This document shows positions 35,875-44,567 of a DNA stretch of 64,000 nt, one piece after another (position 1 is the stretch's first letter; each line of letters starts with the position of its first letter). The stretch comes from Gracilimonas sp046602855 (lineage in GTDB: Bacteria > Bacteroidota > Rhodothermia > Balneolales > Balneolaceae): the NCBI RefSeq assembly GCF_046602855.1, contig NZ_JBKINJ010000003.1, positions 1 through 64,000 on the forward strand. Direction: 5' to 3'. The notes below the pieces were generated by a model. That model was not told the DNA's origin. It worked only from the letters and a program-made list of their open reading frames with translations, and ran no database searches. The position numbers and the translations under genes were made by a program.

Positions 35875-35947
35875 AGCCAATAGTCGGACTCGAACCGACG
35901 ACCTATCCCTTACGAGGGGATTGCTCTACCAGCTGAGCTATATTGGC
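35875..35947 (-). tRNA. tRNA-Thr (CGT)
   Basis: On the minus strand a 73-nt cloverleaf reads GCCAATA at the acceptor, TA, D-stem GCTC/GAGC, anticodon stem ATCCC/GGGAT with loop CTCGTAA, T-arm GTTCGAGTC, and TATTGGC plus discriminator T. The anticodon CGT (complement of 35912-35914) reads the Thr codon ACG. CCA is not encoded. It lies 109 bases upstream of rlpA. Confidence 0.95.
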
Positions 35948-36068
35948 TTATTACTATATCGGGACTCTGCCACTAAGTTACTTTGACTTTGGTCAGGGTA
36001 AATTTACAACACTTTTCGATTCTTCTGCAACAGACCTGTTTTCATCTTAACTTAAAAAGAAAAACTAA

Positions 36069-36662
36069 ATGTCCATTACTATTTCGCTGATCGCTTTAAA
36101 TGTGTTGGTGTCAGTTGTGACACTTTACGCAGCGCCACAGTTATTCAACAAATTCATGTTGAAGCCTTATCGCACCGTTCGTGAGAAGACCTGGTATGAA
36201 TTGATCAGTTCAGGCTTTTTGCATGCCGGAATGGGGCACCTTTTTCTGAATATGTTCGTTCTGTTTTTCTTTGGGTTGGTGTTGGAAAGAACCATTGGGC
36301 AGGGCCATTTTCTGGCACTTTACTTTACCGGACTTATCGTATCAGGTTTGCCTTCATTATATACCCAAAAAGATAATCCTGAATTTGCCACGGTCGGTGC
36401 TTCGGGAGCCGTCGAAGGAGTGCTTTTTGGTTTCATATTTCTTTTTCCGTTAGATCCGATCTATATCATGTTCATTCCAATTGGGATACCGGCTATAATC
36501 TTTGGAGTCTTATTTTTGGTGTACAGTGTGTACGCAAGCCGAAAAGAAGGAAAGATAAATCACCAAGCTCATATTGCCGGCGCCCTGTGGGGAGTGGTTT
36601 ACCTGATCGTATTCGTACCTAATACGATCGATCATTTTCTTACAGTCTTTGGTTTAATCTAA
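36069..36662 (+). CDS. Rhomboid family intramembrane serine protease
   Basis: The 197-residue protein has about six membrane spans. The catalytic dyad is visible: GASGAVEG with Ser112, and HIAGALWG with His168. The conserved loop segment GMGHLFLNMFVLFFFG (about 54-69) provides the His/Asn oxyanion side. Rhomboids cleave membrane proteins within or near their spans; the substrate here is unknown. It is convergent with serC, whose stop lies 8 bases away on the other strand, so there is no room for a separate terminator. Confidence 0.9.
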   Translation: MSITISLIALNVLVSVVTLYAAPQLFNKFMLKPYRTVREKTWYELISSGFLHAGMGHLFLNMFVLFFFGLVLERTIGQGHFLALYFTGLIVSGLPSLYTQKDNPEFATVGASGAVEGVLFGFIFLFPLDPIYIMFIPIGIPAIIFGVLFLVYSVYASRKEGKINHQAHIAGALWGVVYLIVFVPNTIDHFLTVFGLI

Positions 36663-36669
36663 GCAGTCT

Positions 36670-37749
36670 CTAGCCGTATTTATTTCTGAACTGATTCATG
36701 AAACTAACCAATGCCTCAACTGATTCCAGTTTGCAGGCATTATAGATACTGGCACGAATGCCACCTGCACTTCGGTGGCCTTTCAAAGCTAATAGGTCAT
36801 TCTCAGCTGCTTCTTTTATAAAACGATCTTCAAGAGACTCGTCAGGAAGGCGGAAGGTGACGTTCATTATTGATCTGGAATCTTTATTGGCCGTGCCGTT
36901 GTAGAAAGCATTTTTGTCTATCTCACTGTAAAGAAGCCCGGCTTTTTTTGTATTCAATTTCTGAAAATGAGAAATACCACCTTTTTCTTCCACCCATTTG
37001 AGTACAAGGTTAACCAAATAAACTGCAAAGGTAGGAGGGGTATTGAATATCCTCTCTGCGTGAGTTCTGTAATCCAGTATGGTGGGTATTTCATTCTTTG
37101 ATATGGTCTTAAGAAAATCCTTCCTAACCAATACAACCGTTACTCCCGAGGGACCAAGGTTTTTTTGTGCCCCGGCATAGATCAGCCCGTATTTATTGGA
37201 TTCAAGAGGTCTGGAGATGAAATCAGAGGAGGCATCGCAAACCAGGGGAACGCCATTCGTATTTGGTTCCTTCGAAAACTGGGTTCCATATATAGTGTTG
37301 TTGCTGGTAAAATGAACGTAGCGACTTTGATCGTTTAATTTCAGTTCAGAATTTTGAGGAACCCGGCTAAATCCTTCCTCTTCTCCATTGTAAGACTCAT
37401 TTACATCGCCAAATAATTTAGCCTCTTTGATCGCTTTTTTAGACCAAACCCCGGTGTTGATGTAATCCGCTGTTTCATCCTTTTTTAAAAAATTGAAGGG
37501 AACTTGCATGAATTGGGAACTGGCTCCCCCTTGCAAAAACATAATGTGAAACTGATCATCGAGGTCAAGAATGCGATTGAGTCTTTCCTTAGCCTCATTG
37601 TCCACTTTGGTGTAAGCCTCGCCTCTGTGACTTTGCTCCATGATGGATGTACCCTGACCATGATAATCCATGAGCTCTTTCCTGGCTATTTCAAGGACTT
37701 CATCAGGTAGGGCGGCAGGACCGGCACTAAAATTGTGTACTCGATGCAT
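36670..37749 (-). CDS. serC: Phosphoserine aminotransferase
   Basis: The 359-residue PLP enzyme converts 3-phosphohydroxypyruvate to phosphoserine in serine synthesis and acts also in pyridoxal phosphate synthesis. The N-terminus HNFSAGPAALPDEVLE is diagnostic. The cofactor Lys is in YAGAQKNLGPSGVTVV, and the end has GHRSAGGIRASIYNA. It lies 36 bases after the DUF1015 gene on the same strand, a recurrent pairing in bacteria. No serA or serB is in the window. Confidence 0.96.
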   Translation of the reverse strand: MHRVHNFSAGPAALPDEVLEIARKELMDYHGQGTSIMEQSHRGEAYTKVDNEAKERLNRILDLDDQFHIMFLQGGASSQFMQVPFNFLKKDETADYINTGVWSKKAIKEAKLFGDVNESYNGEEEGFSRVPQNSELKLNDQSRYVHFTSNNTIYGTQFSKEPNTNGVPLVCDASSDFISRPLESNKYGLIYAGAQKNLGPSGVTVVLVRKDFLKTISKNEIPTILDYRTHAERIFNTPPTFAVYLVNLVLKWVEEKGGISHFQKLNTKKAGLLYSEIDKNAFYNGTANKDSRSIMNVTFRLPDESLEDRFIKEAAENDLLALKGHRSAGGIRASIYNACKLESVEALVSFMNQFRNKYG

Positions 37750-37785
37750 TTTGACTAAAGTATAGAATTAATTGGTTCTGTTTGA

Positions 37786-39000
37786 TCACTCAAAAGTATG
37801 AACAAGGAGTCCAGATCTGAGTTTCGGTTCAAACCATGTGGATTTTGGAGGCATCAATAAACCGGCGTCTGATACCTCAAGCAGTTCCTCGATACTGGTA
37901 GGATAGAGGCTGATACCCAGTGCGGCTTCACCTGTATCGACCAGTTTTTCAAGTTCGTCAGTACCTCTGATTCCTCCCACAAAATCAATATTCGGATCCG
38001 TTCGTTGATCTTTGATATCTAGAACTGGCTCCAAGACCTGTTTTTGAAGAAGTGAAATATCCAATGAGGAAGCAGGATCAGAACCCTCACTGTTTTCGAG
38101 TTCAATACTATACCAGTTATCATTTAGGTAGAAGGCAATGGTTCCCTTTTCCCGGGGAACAGGGTGAGCATTTTTTTTAACGTTGAATCGGGCAGAGAGC
38201 TGTTTTAAAAAATCATCAGGAATAGATAGTACGATCCGGTTGTAAGCCATAATTTCGAGCTGATCTGTGGGAAAAAGAACGGCCGGAAAATAATTGTATT
38301 CTTCGGAACCGCTATGATCAGGGGCGTTCGAAGCTGATATGTTCGCTGCTCTGGCTGCACTTGCGCATCGGTGATGACCGTCAGCTACATATATCTTTGG
38401 GATCTTGTTAAAGGCTTCCGTCAAAGGTGAGTGTTCTTCAACTTTCCATATGGTATGAGATATTCCGTCATCCGTTTTAATGTCGTATAGGGGTGGATTG
38501 TGATGGATAAAGTCATTCATGAACTTTGATATGCCCTCAGAATCCCTAAAAGTCAACATAACCGGTTCAGCGTGGGCTTGTTGAGTTACAATGTGTTTGG
38601 TTCTGTCATCTTCTTTATCGGGGCGGGTCTTTTCATGTTTGAGAATCACATCTTTATCATAATCTTCTACACTCACACATCCAAAGAGACCGATCTGTGA
38701 ACGACCATTCATGGTTAGCCTGTAGATATATAATGATTCTTTGTGCTCCTGAAGAAAGACATCTGAGTTCAAAAGACCGTACAAATTTTCTTTCCCTTTC
38801 TGATACACTTTTTCATCATAGACAGAAGTTCCGGAGGGATAATCGATCTCAGGCCGAATCACATGCAGAAAACTTTTGTCGTTTCCGTCGGCCATTTCCC
38901 TTGCCTCAGATGTGTTGATTACATCGTAGGGAACACAAGCTACTTCTTCTGCAAATTCGGGTTTGGGTCTCCATGCTTTAAAAGGCTTTAAAACGGCCAT
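37786..39000 (-). CDS. DUF1015 family protein, upstream of serC
   Basis: The 404-residue cytoplasmic protein belongs to DUF1015 (COG4198), whose function is not established. It begins MAVLKPFKAWRPKPEFAEEV and continues with CVPYDVINTSEAREMA. Conserved blocks are KHEKTRPDKEDDR (about 121-133) and YVADGHHRCASAARAA (DGHHR at 207-211). The latter resembles the ParB/SerK-type motif, so nucleotide or phosphoserine chemistry can be suggested, but this is inference. The gene is first in a two-gene unit with serC. Confidence 0.85.
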   Translation of the reverse strand: MAVLKPFKAWRPKPEFAEEVACVPYDVINTSEAREMADGNDKSFLHVIRPEIDYPSGTSVYDEKVYQKGKENLYGLLNSDVFLQEHKESLYIYRLTMNGRSQIGLFGCVSVEDYDKDVILKHEKTRPDKEDDRTKHIVTQQAHAEPVMLTFRDSEGISKFMNDFIHHNPPLYDIKTDDGISHTIWKVEEHSPLTEAFNKIPKIYVADGHHRCASAARAANISASNAPDHSGSEEYNYFPAVLFPTDQLEIMAYNRIVLSIPDDFLKQLSARFNVKKNAHPVPREKGTIAFYLNDNWYSIELENSEGSDPASSLDISLLQKQVLEPVLDIKDQRTDPNIDFVGGIRGTDELEKLVDTGEAALGISLYPTSIEELLEVSDAGLLMPPKSTWFEPKLRSGLLVHTFE

Positions 39001-39104
39001 ATTATGTGTATAAATTTGGTTATCCTTAGAATTCTTGAAGGTACATAAAAATGAACTTTATTAAATTTATCACAATCAAATTGTGTAAATAAAAAGAGAT
39101 TAAA

Positions 39105-39434
39105 ATGGATACAAACAACAAAAATCTGAACGAAGAACAGCAAGAACAGCTACTATTTATGATGCTGATTCAACAGCATCAGCAAATAGCCATGATGAGT
39201 CTAGGTAAACTCCAAAACCCGGCTACGCAGGAAATGGAAAAAGACCTATCCTCAGCTAAGTATGCTATTGATACTCTGGCGATGCTAAAAAAATATACCA
39301 AAGGAAACCTTTCAGATGAGGCTTCGGGGTATCTTGAACAGACTCTTACGACCCTACGGCTCAATTATGCCGATGAGAAGAAAAAAGAAAAAGAACAGGG
39401 TGGAGAAGAAAAGAAAAACGCAGACAGTGAGTAA
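39105..39434 (+). CDS. DUF1844 family protein
   Basis: The 109-residue protein matches the DUF1844 pattern: LLFMMLIQQHQQIAMMSLGK (about 17-36), then MEKDLSSAKYAIDTLAML and YLEQTLTTLRLNY. It should be a small helical bundle; the C-terminal 20 residues are charged and probably disordered. Its function is unknown. The 3' end overlaps the NUDIX gene by 8 bases, giving a two-gene unit. An AAGAGA sequence lies before the ATG. Confidence 0.82.
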   Translation: MDTNNKNLNEEQQEQLLFMMLIQQHQQIAMMSLGKLQNPATQEMEKDLSSAKYAIDTLAMLKKYTKGNLSDEASGYLEQTLTTLRLNYADEKKKEKEQGGEEKKNADSE

Positions 39435-39849
39435 TACTGAAACAGAGCCGATAACGGCGGCAGGCGGAATTGTATATCGATTAGATAAGGACCAGCGCCC
39501 TGAGGTTTTGATGATTTTCAGGAATGGGGTTTGGGATCTTCCCAAAGGAAAGCATGAAGAAGGAGAGACGATTGAGATGTGTGCTGCCCGGGAGGTATCT
39601 GAAGAAGTGGGAAGTAAAATTCCATCCCTTGTAAAAAAACTGGGAGAAACCTATCATGAATATCCTGAGAATGGGAAGATCATGGGTAAAACGACTCATT
39701 GGTATTCCATGATATTTACACAGGAAGAAGATTTGGTTCCTCAGAAAGAAGAGGGTATCGAAAAGATAGAATGGATGCCGTTAAACAAGGCTGTCAAAAT
39801 AGCCGGCTATAATAATTTGAAAGATATCCTGAAAAAATTCATGACATAA
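39427..39849 (+). CDS. NUDIX hydrolase
   Basis: The enzyme cleaves nucleoside diphosphates linked to another group. The NUDIX box is intact: GKHEEGETIEMCAAREVSEE followed by VG, fitting GX5EX7REUXEEXGU. The domain start ITAAGGIVYRL and WDLPKG precede it. The open frame runs upstream to 39316 inside DUF1844, but a GTG at 39427 gives a normal 140-residue protein and an 8-base overlap. The substrate is unknown. It ends next to a terminator shared with tonB. Confidence 0.9.
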   Translation: MSNTETEPITAAGGIVYRLDKDQRPEVLMIFRNGVWDLPKGKHEEGETIEMCAAREVSEEVGSKIPSLVKKLGETYHEYPENGKIMGKTTHWYSMIFTQEEDLVPQKEEGIEKIEWMPLNKAVKIAGYNNLKDILKKFMT

Positions 39850-39852
39850 AAA

Positions 39853-39878
39853 AAGGTGTGATCGTTTGATCACACCTT
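39853..39878 (-). terminator. Terminator between NUDIX and tonB genes
   Basis: AAGGTGTGATC (39853-39863) pairs perfectly with GATCACACCTT (39868-39878). On the minus strand it is followed by a seven-T run, making it a strong terminator for tonB. On the plus strand the T-run is weak. Confidence 0.92.
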
Positions 39879-39901
39879 ATAATCTTTCAAAAAAGATAGA
39901 A

Positions 39902-40555
39902 TTAGTTCTCTAAGCGGAAATTAATAGAGAGTGCATATTGCACGCGAACGGGGCGTCCACGCTGCATTCCAGGCTCAAACTCTGCCTGTTGAACTGCTTT
40001 AAGAGCTTCCTCATCACAGCCACCGCCAATGCCGCGAACAACACGTGCGTTTTCAACTTTCCCTTGCTCATTTACAATGAACTGAACGGTGACACGCCCT
40101 TCAATACCGGCACGTCGAGCCATTTCGGGATATTTTACACTTCCCTGAAGCTTGGCCATACCACCTATAAGTTTAGGCATTTCTTCTACTACCACGAAGA
40201 AATCTTCTTCTTCTTCCTCTTCTTCAGGTGGAGGAGGCAGATCCATAGGTGCATCGAAATCTAATTCCGCATCAAGGTCGATCATTTCATCTTCAATGAT
40301 CTCATCGTTTGGAACTTCAACAGGCACCGGTGGTCTGGGTGGTGGAGGTGGAGTTTCAATTTGTTTGGTTTGAACGATCTCTTCCATTTCAACAACTTCC
40401 TGCTCGTTAAGTTCAACTACACGGGGTCCTTCGGATTCCAGTGTCACATTTACAGCAGTAATCATTAAAAGCAGTGCAAGGATCAAACCTGCCTCTAAAT
40501 AGACAGTATAGGATCTCTTGAGATCGGCTTTTGGTGATTTTCTTTCGTTTCTCAT
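39902..40555 (-). CDS. TonB family energy transducer
   Basis: TonB transmits proton-motive force from ExbB/ExbD to outer-membrane receptors. The 217-residue protein has one N-terminal span (about 20-40), then a Pro-rich stretch (ETPPPPPRPPVPVEVP, about 68-83). A very acidic segment with seven Glu in a row follows (about 112-120). The C-terminal TonB domain (about 128-217) has YPEMARRAGIEGRVTVQFIV and AEFEPGMQRGRPVRVQ. No exbB or exbD is adjacent. It is monocistronic with its own terminator. Confidence 0.92.
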   Translation of the reverse strand: MRNERKSPKADLKRSYTVYLEAGLILALLLMITAVNVTLESEGPRVVELNEQEVVEMEEIVQTKQIETPPPPPRPPVPVEVPNDEIIEDEMIDLDAELDFDAPMDLPPPPEEEEEEEDFFVVVEEMPKLIGGMAKLQGSVKYPEMARRAGIEGRVTVQFIVNEQGKVENARVVRGIGGGCDEEALKAVQQAEFEPGMQRGRPVRVQYALSINFRLEN

Positions 40556-40717
40556 AATTCAGGTACAGAGTTAGTCAGTTATAATCCGCTAAAAAGAACG
40601 GAATTTTATCGATACTGTGCAAGTAATCAGTTGTTAATTTAACTAAATACTCAGGACAATTTAAGTTCCTGTTTGCATTAGGCATCTACATTCAATCAAA
40701 TTAATCTATCTAAAAGA

Positions 40718-41134
40718 TTAAATAGCATTATCATGTGGGGTTGGAGAAAACTGTGTCACGGTTTTAGAGAGGATATATAATATTATTACTGCCGCGGCCG
40801 TGCCGGTAATATCAGCTACAAGGTCCAGTAATTCAGGACTTCTTCCGGTGGGAAGTAAGTGTTGAAGAACCTCGATAAGGACACCAAATGCAGACCCGCC
40901 CATAAAGATGGTCATCAATTTAAAATTTCCCTTTAAAAATCTTACGATTCCAAAAAAGAATGTCCAGGCTCCAAACATGACAAAGTGTACAAACTTATCC
41001 AGGCCGTAAAATGAACGTGGCACGCTATAATCTACAGGAAACAGTGTTCCATAGAGAATTCCTACAGTAGATATAATGAGCAGGATCAGATAAAGTTTTA
41101 CTGAGCGTGTCAGTTGCTTAAAAGGTTTCGTCAT
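40718..41134 (-). CDS. VanZ family membrane protein
   Basis: The 138-residue protein has about four spans and the VanZ-like pattern: YGLDKFVHFVMFGAWTFFFG in the first half, and GVLIEVLQHLLPTGRSPELLDLVADITG in the second, where Glu and Asp residues are conserved. VanZ proteins confer low-level teicoplanin resistance in one case but are mostly uncharacterised. Its ATG overlaps the nnr stop by one base, so the two are co-translated. Confidence 0.85.
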   Translation of the reverse strand: MTKPFKQLTRSVKLYLILLIISTVGILYGTLFPVDYSVPRSFYGLDKFVHFVMFGAWTFFFGIVRFLKGNFKLMTIFMGGSAFGVLIEVLQHLLPTGRSPELLDLVADITGTAAAVIILYILSKTVTQFSPTPHDNAI

Positions 41135-42633
41135 TAAATGATATCAATTGGTTCTAACACCCCGGAATGTGATGAATAATAATTATTTGCTTTGTCTTTG
41201 CCGTCCAATAATGCCTTGAAACATGCGACCTCAGCATCTTTTGAGATCAACCAATAGGCAGATACTTTGCCTGCCAGAACATCCCCGAATCCGGCGCGAG
41301 TAAAAGCCCGGGTATCATATCCTGTTATATAGGCGTTCCCGGTTTCTGTTCCAACAATGCCCGGCATCCCCTTAGATAATATAATAATATTTTTTTCTGC
41401 TGCTAAAGCTTTGACCCCAATCAGTCTCTCATGGTCAAATTTAATGTCCTTACTGGCCAGTGTTCTCAGTTCACCGGGGTGTGGGGTCAGGATCCAGTTT
41501 GCAGATTTTGGTTTATCGATCTCATCAAGTTCTGATAAAGCGAAAAGGGCATCAGCATCGATGACTGCATCTCCCTGATAATCCGCAAGTAACTTTTGTG
41601 CGAACTCTATGGTGTCCGGGTTACGGCCAAGTCCAGGGCCGATGAGCATTTTTCCGGGTTTTTCACTCAGGATCTTCAGTACTTCATCGAGATGAGATTC
41701 CTTGAAAAATATGTCTTTGCGGTCTCCAACGGGTTTCTTGATGATCTGTTCAAGCTGTTTCTCATAAATTTCCAGCAATCCCTTCGGTGTGATGAGCACT
41801 ACTGCTCCCAATCCAGTCGACCAGGCACTTCTCGCTGATAGAATTCCCGCTCCGGTCAAGCCTTCTGAACCTGCTATGATGTAAAGCACTCCACCATCAT
41901 ATTTATGTTCTCTGATCTGTTGCGTTGGTGCATCACTGTCTACCCAGTGTTCGTCGATCAGATAGGCTGAGGCTTTTTTGTACTTATTGGGGAATGAAAG
42001 TTCGCACAATATAACCTCGCCGGTCGTATCAAAACCATCATTTAGATAAAATCCGGATTTTAAGGCACCGAAACTCAGGGTGAAATCAGCCTGAACTGTT
42101 GAGCCCATAACTTGTCCGGTATCGGCATTTAATCCGGTTGGTACATCCAGGGCAAATACCGGTGCTACTTGTTCATTGATCCAATCGATGGCGTCTGAAT
42201 AGGGAGCTCGAACTTCGGAATCCAGTCCTGTTCCCAACATGCCATCCACTACAAAATCGTAATCTTTCGGGGTGAAACCATCCCAATCTAAGATCTCGAT
42301 CTCACTATCCAGCTTTTGGAGGAGCTCAAAGTTCTTATCTGCATCCGGACTCAGATCATCGGATGCTGATAGAAAACACACTGTGATCTTATAATTCTGT
42401 TGAGAAAGAAGTCGGGCAATAACCAACGCATCGCCTCCATTATTTCCCTTTCCACAGAAGAATATACCATGTGAACCGCCCGGCACTTCAGACATAATGA
42501 TATCAGCGGCCCGTGTACCGGCAATTTCCATCAGTGTAAATCCATCGATCCCAAACTCTGAAATGGTGTTTTCATCCATAAACCGGGATTGTTCAGCCGA
42601 GCAGAGATAATATTGATATGGAATTTTTGGCAT
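41134..42633 (-). CDS. nnr: Bifunctional NAD(P)H-hydrate epimerase/dehydratase
   Basis: This repair enzyme restores hydrated NAD(P)H. At 499 residues it has both domains. The N-terminal epimerase (about 1-215) contains LMEIAGTRAAD, FFCGKGNNGGDALVIAR and VDGMLGTGL. The C-terminal ADP-dependent dehydratase (about 230-499) has a ribokinase-like fold with LIGPGLGRNPDT, LTPHPGELRTL and AGFGDVLAGKVSA. In the last motif the usual small residue before Gly-Asp is Phe-Gly, a mild variation. It is followed by vanZ with a one-base overlap. Confidence 0.93.
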   Translation of the reverse strand: MPKIPYQYYLCSAEQSRFMDENTISEFGIDGFTLMEIAGTRAADIIMSEVPGGSHGIFFCGKGNNGGDALVIARLLSQQNYKITVCFLSASDDLSPDADKNFELLQKLDSEIEILDWDGFTPKDYDFVVDGMLGTGLDSEVRAPYSDAIDWINEQVAPVFALDVPTGLNADTGQVMGSTVQADFTLSFGALKSGFYLNDGFDTTGEVILCELSFPNKYKKASAYLIDEHWVDSDAPTQQIREHKYDGGVLYIIAGSEGLTGAGILSARSAWSTGLGAVVLITPKGLLEIYEKQLEQIIKKPVGDRKDIFFKESHLDEVLKILSEKPGKMLIGPGLGRNPDTIEFAQKLLADYQGDAVIDADALFALSELDEIDKPKSANWILTPHPGELRTLASKDIKFDHERLIGVKALAAEKNIIILSKGMPGIVGTETGNAYITGYDTRAFTRAGFGDVLAGKVSAYWLISKDAEVACFKALLDGKDKANNYYSSHSGVLEPIDII

Positions 42634-42649
42634 TTGTTATTTATGAATT

Positions 42650-42791
42650 GTCATTGCGAGAGATTCAGCGAACGAAGTGAGTAAATCTCGTGGCAATCTC
42701 CCGGAATTGAGCTCACAGTTCATATCAGGGAGATTGCTTCGTTGAAAAACAGATAAAACCTGGACAAACATAGTTGGCTCCTCGCAATGAC
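42650..42791. repeat. MITE-like palindromic repeat with GTCATTGCGAG ends
   Basis: The 142-base element is bounded by a perfect 11-bp inverted repeat (GTCATTGCGAG at 42650-42660, CTCGCAATGAC at 42781-42791). A second perfect inverted pair lies inside (GCAATCTCCC at 42693-42702, GGGAGATTGC at 42728-42737). It fills almost the whole gap between nnr and proS. Similar GTCATTGCGAG repeats occur dispersed in many bacterial genomes. It has no coding capacity. Mobilisation in trans is inferred from the structure. Confidence 0.8.
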
Positions 42792-42801
42792 GATTTAGTT
42801 T

Positions 42802-44268
42802 TTAGTACGACACGGCAAACAACACTTTTTGCTTTGAAGGCTTGCCGGTGACCATGCATTTGCCTTCTTCGCCTTTTTCCAATGGAATAAGGCGGATGGT
42901 AGCTTTGGTATCATTTTTGATCTTTTCTTCCGTTTCCGGTGTTCCATCCCAATGTGCCCAGATGAATCCACCTTTCTCTTCGATCATTTTTTGAAATTCT
43001 TCATAAGAATCTGCTTCCCGGGTATTTTCATCACGCCGCTTTTTAGCCTTATCAAATAGTTCATCCTGAATATTATTAAGTAGTTTTGTTACCCTTTCAC
43101 CAAGTCCTTCCCGACTTTCGATATTTTTGGATTTCAGATCACGACGGGCAAGTTCCACATTGTTGTTTTCAAGATCGCGGGGTCCAACAGCAATTCGAAG
43201 CGGTATTCCGGCTGCCTCATGTTCGGCAAATTTGTAACCGGGGTTGTAATTGTCACGGTCATCCACTTTGATGCGAACACCCAATTCCTTCAGTTCATCA
43301 TAAATGGCATCGGCATATTGAAGTACGGATTCGCGTTGCTCATCACTGCGATAAATTGGAACCACCACCACTTGGGTTGGTGCCAGTTTTGGAGGAAGAA
43401 CAAGCCCCTGATCATCAGAGTGTGTCATGATCAATCCACCGATCAGACGCGTTGAAACGCCCCAGCTTGTGGCCCACACCAATTTATGCTCGCCATCTTT
43501 GTCCTGAAATTTCACATCAAAAGCCTTGGCGAAATTTTGCCCCAGGAAGTGAGAAGTTCCGGCCTGCAGGGCTTTCCCATCCTGCATCAAGGCTTCAATG
43601 CAATAGGTATCAACGGCTCCGGCAAAACGTTCGCTTTCGGTTTTCACCCCTTTCAAGACAGGCATTGCCATCCATTCTTCTGCAAAGGTTGCATATACAT
43701 CCAGCATTTGCAGTGTCTCTTCTACGGCTTCCTCTTTAGTGGCATGGGCCGTGTGCCCTTCCTGCCATAGAAATTCCATGGTTCTGAGGAACAGTCTGGT
43801 ACGCATTTCCCAGCGGACAACATTGGCCCATTGGTTCACCAATATTGGGAGGTCACGGTAGGATTGTATCCAGTTTCTGTAAGTATCCCAAATGATGGTT
43901 TCTGAAGTAGGACGAACGATCAGCTCTTCTTCGAGCTTTGATTCCGGATCCACCTCTACGCCACCGTCAACGCTTTTGAGTCGACTGTGCGTTACAACGG
44001 CACATTCTTTCGCAAAACCTTCCACATGCTGTGCTTCTTTGGAAAGAAATGATTTGGGGATAAAGAGCGGGAAGTAGGCATTTTCATGGCCGGTATCCTT
44101 GAACATCTGATCGAGGGCGTTACGCATATTTTCCCACAGTGCCATTCCGTTTGGGCGGATCACCATGCTTCCGCGCACCGGTGAGTGTTCAGCCAGTTTT
44201 GCTTCCCGAACGACGTCCAGATACCATTGTGAATAATCTTTTTCCTGCGTTGTTATGTTTTTAGCCAT
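42802..44268 (-). CDS. proS: Prolyl-tRNA synthetase, eukaryote/archaea-like type
   Basis: The 488-residue class II synthetase charges tRNA-Pro. It lacks the bacterial editing insertion and belongs to the short archaeal/eukaryal-like type. Visible are GSMVIRPNGMALWENM (motif 1 region), LIVRPTSETIIWDTY and WEMRTRLFLRTMEFLWQEGH (motif 2), then GGLIMTHSDDQGLVLPPKLA (motif 3 region). The anticodon-binding domain follows. The C-terminus ends in Tyr, as in that type. The C-terminal zinc module retains one Cys only (GKCMVTGKPS), so zinc is probably not bound. Confidence 0.95.
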   Translation of the reverse strand: MAKNITTQEKDYSQWYLDVVREAKLAEHSPVRGSMVIRPNGMALWENMRNALDQMFKDTGHENAYFPLFIPKSFLSKEAQHVEGFAKECAVVTHSRLKSVDGGVEVDPESKLEEELIVRPTSETIIWDTYRNWIQSYRDLPILVNQWANVVRWEMRTRLFLRTMEFLWQEGHTAHATKEEAVEETLQMLDVYATFAEEWMAMPVLKGVKTESERFAGAVDTYCIEALMQDGKALQAGTSHFLGQNFAKAFDVKFQDKDGEHKLVWATSWGVSTRLIGGLIMTHSDDQGLVLPPKLAPTQVVVVPIYRSDEQRESVLQYADAIYDELKELGVRIKVDDRDNYNPGYKFAEHEAAGIPLRIAVGPRDLENNNVELARRDLKSKNIESREGLGERVTKLLNNIQDELFDKAKKRRDENTREADSYEEFQKMIEEKGGFIWAHWDGTPETEEKIKNDTKATIRLIPLEKGEEGKCMVTGKPSKQKVLFAVSY

Positions 44269-44536
44269 GAACCTGTTTTAAATTGATTTTCTTTATAAGT
44301 GGGAAGTTAAGAAACTTAGCGTAGAGAATAAGGCAGGTAGACTGAAAAAATGTTTGGGTGGAAAATGTTTGAAAACTTTTTTAAAACCTCGTTGCCAAGC
44401 ACCGATATGGTAATGCAGTCTCGGAAGCTCCAACTTTCCTGATTACCTCTTAAGTATGAACTATTTTGTTCATTGTGGCTATTCCACATTGGATTGTAGT
44501 CAAAAAAAATGTTTTACCCTTTGTATTATAAACTCG

Positions 44537-44544
44537 TATATTTG
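44537..44544 (+). promoter_or_regulatory. Probable -7 promoter element for tRNA-Met
   Basis: TATATTTG, matching TAnnTTTG, lies 23 bases before the tRNA 5' end. A TTTG at 44520-44523 is nearer than the usual 19-21 bp spacing. The same 13 bases (TATATTTGATGCT) stand before the fsa gene. Confidence 0.5.
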
Positions 44545-44567
44545 ATGCTCTTTATGAAAAGAAATAT

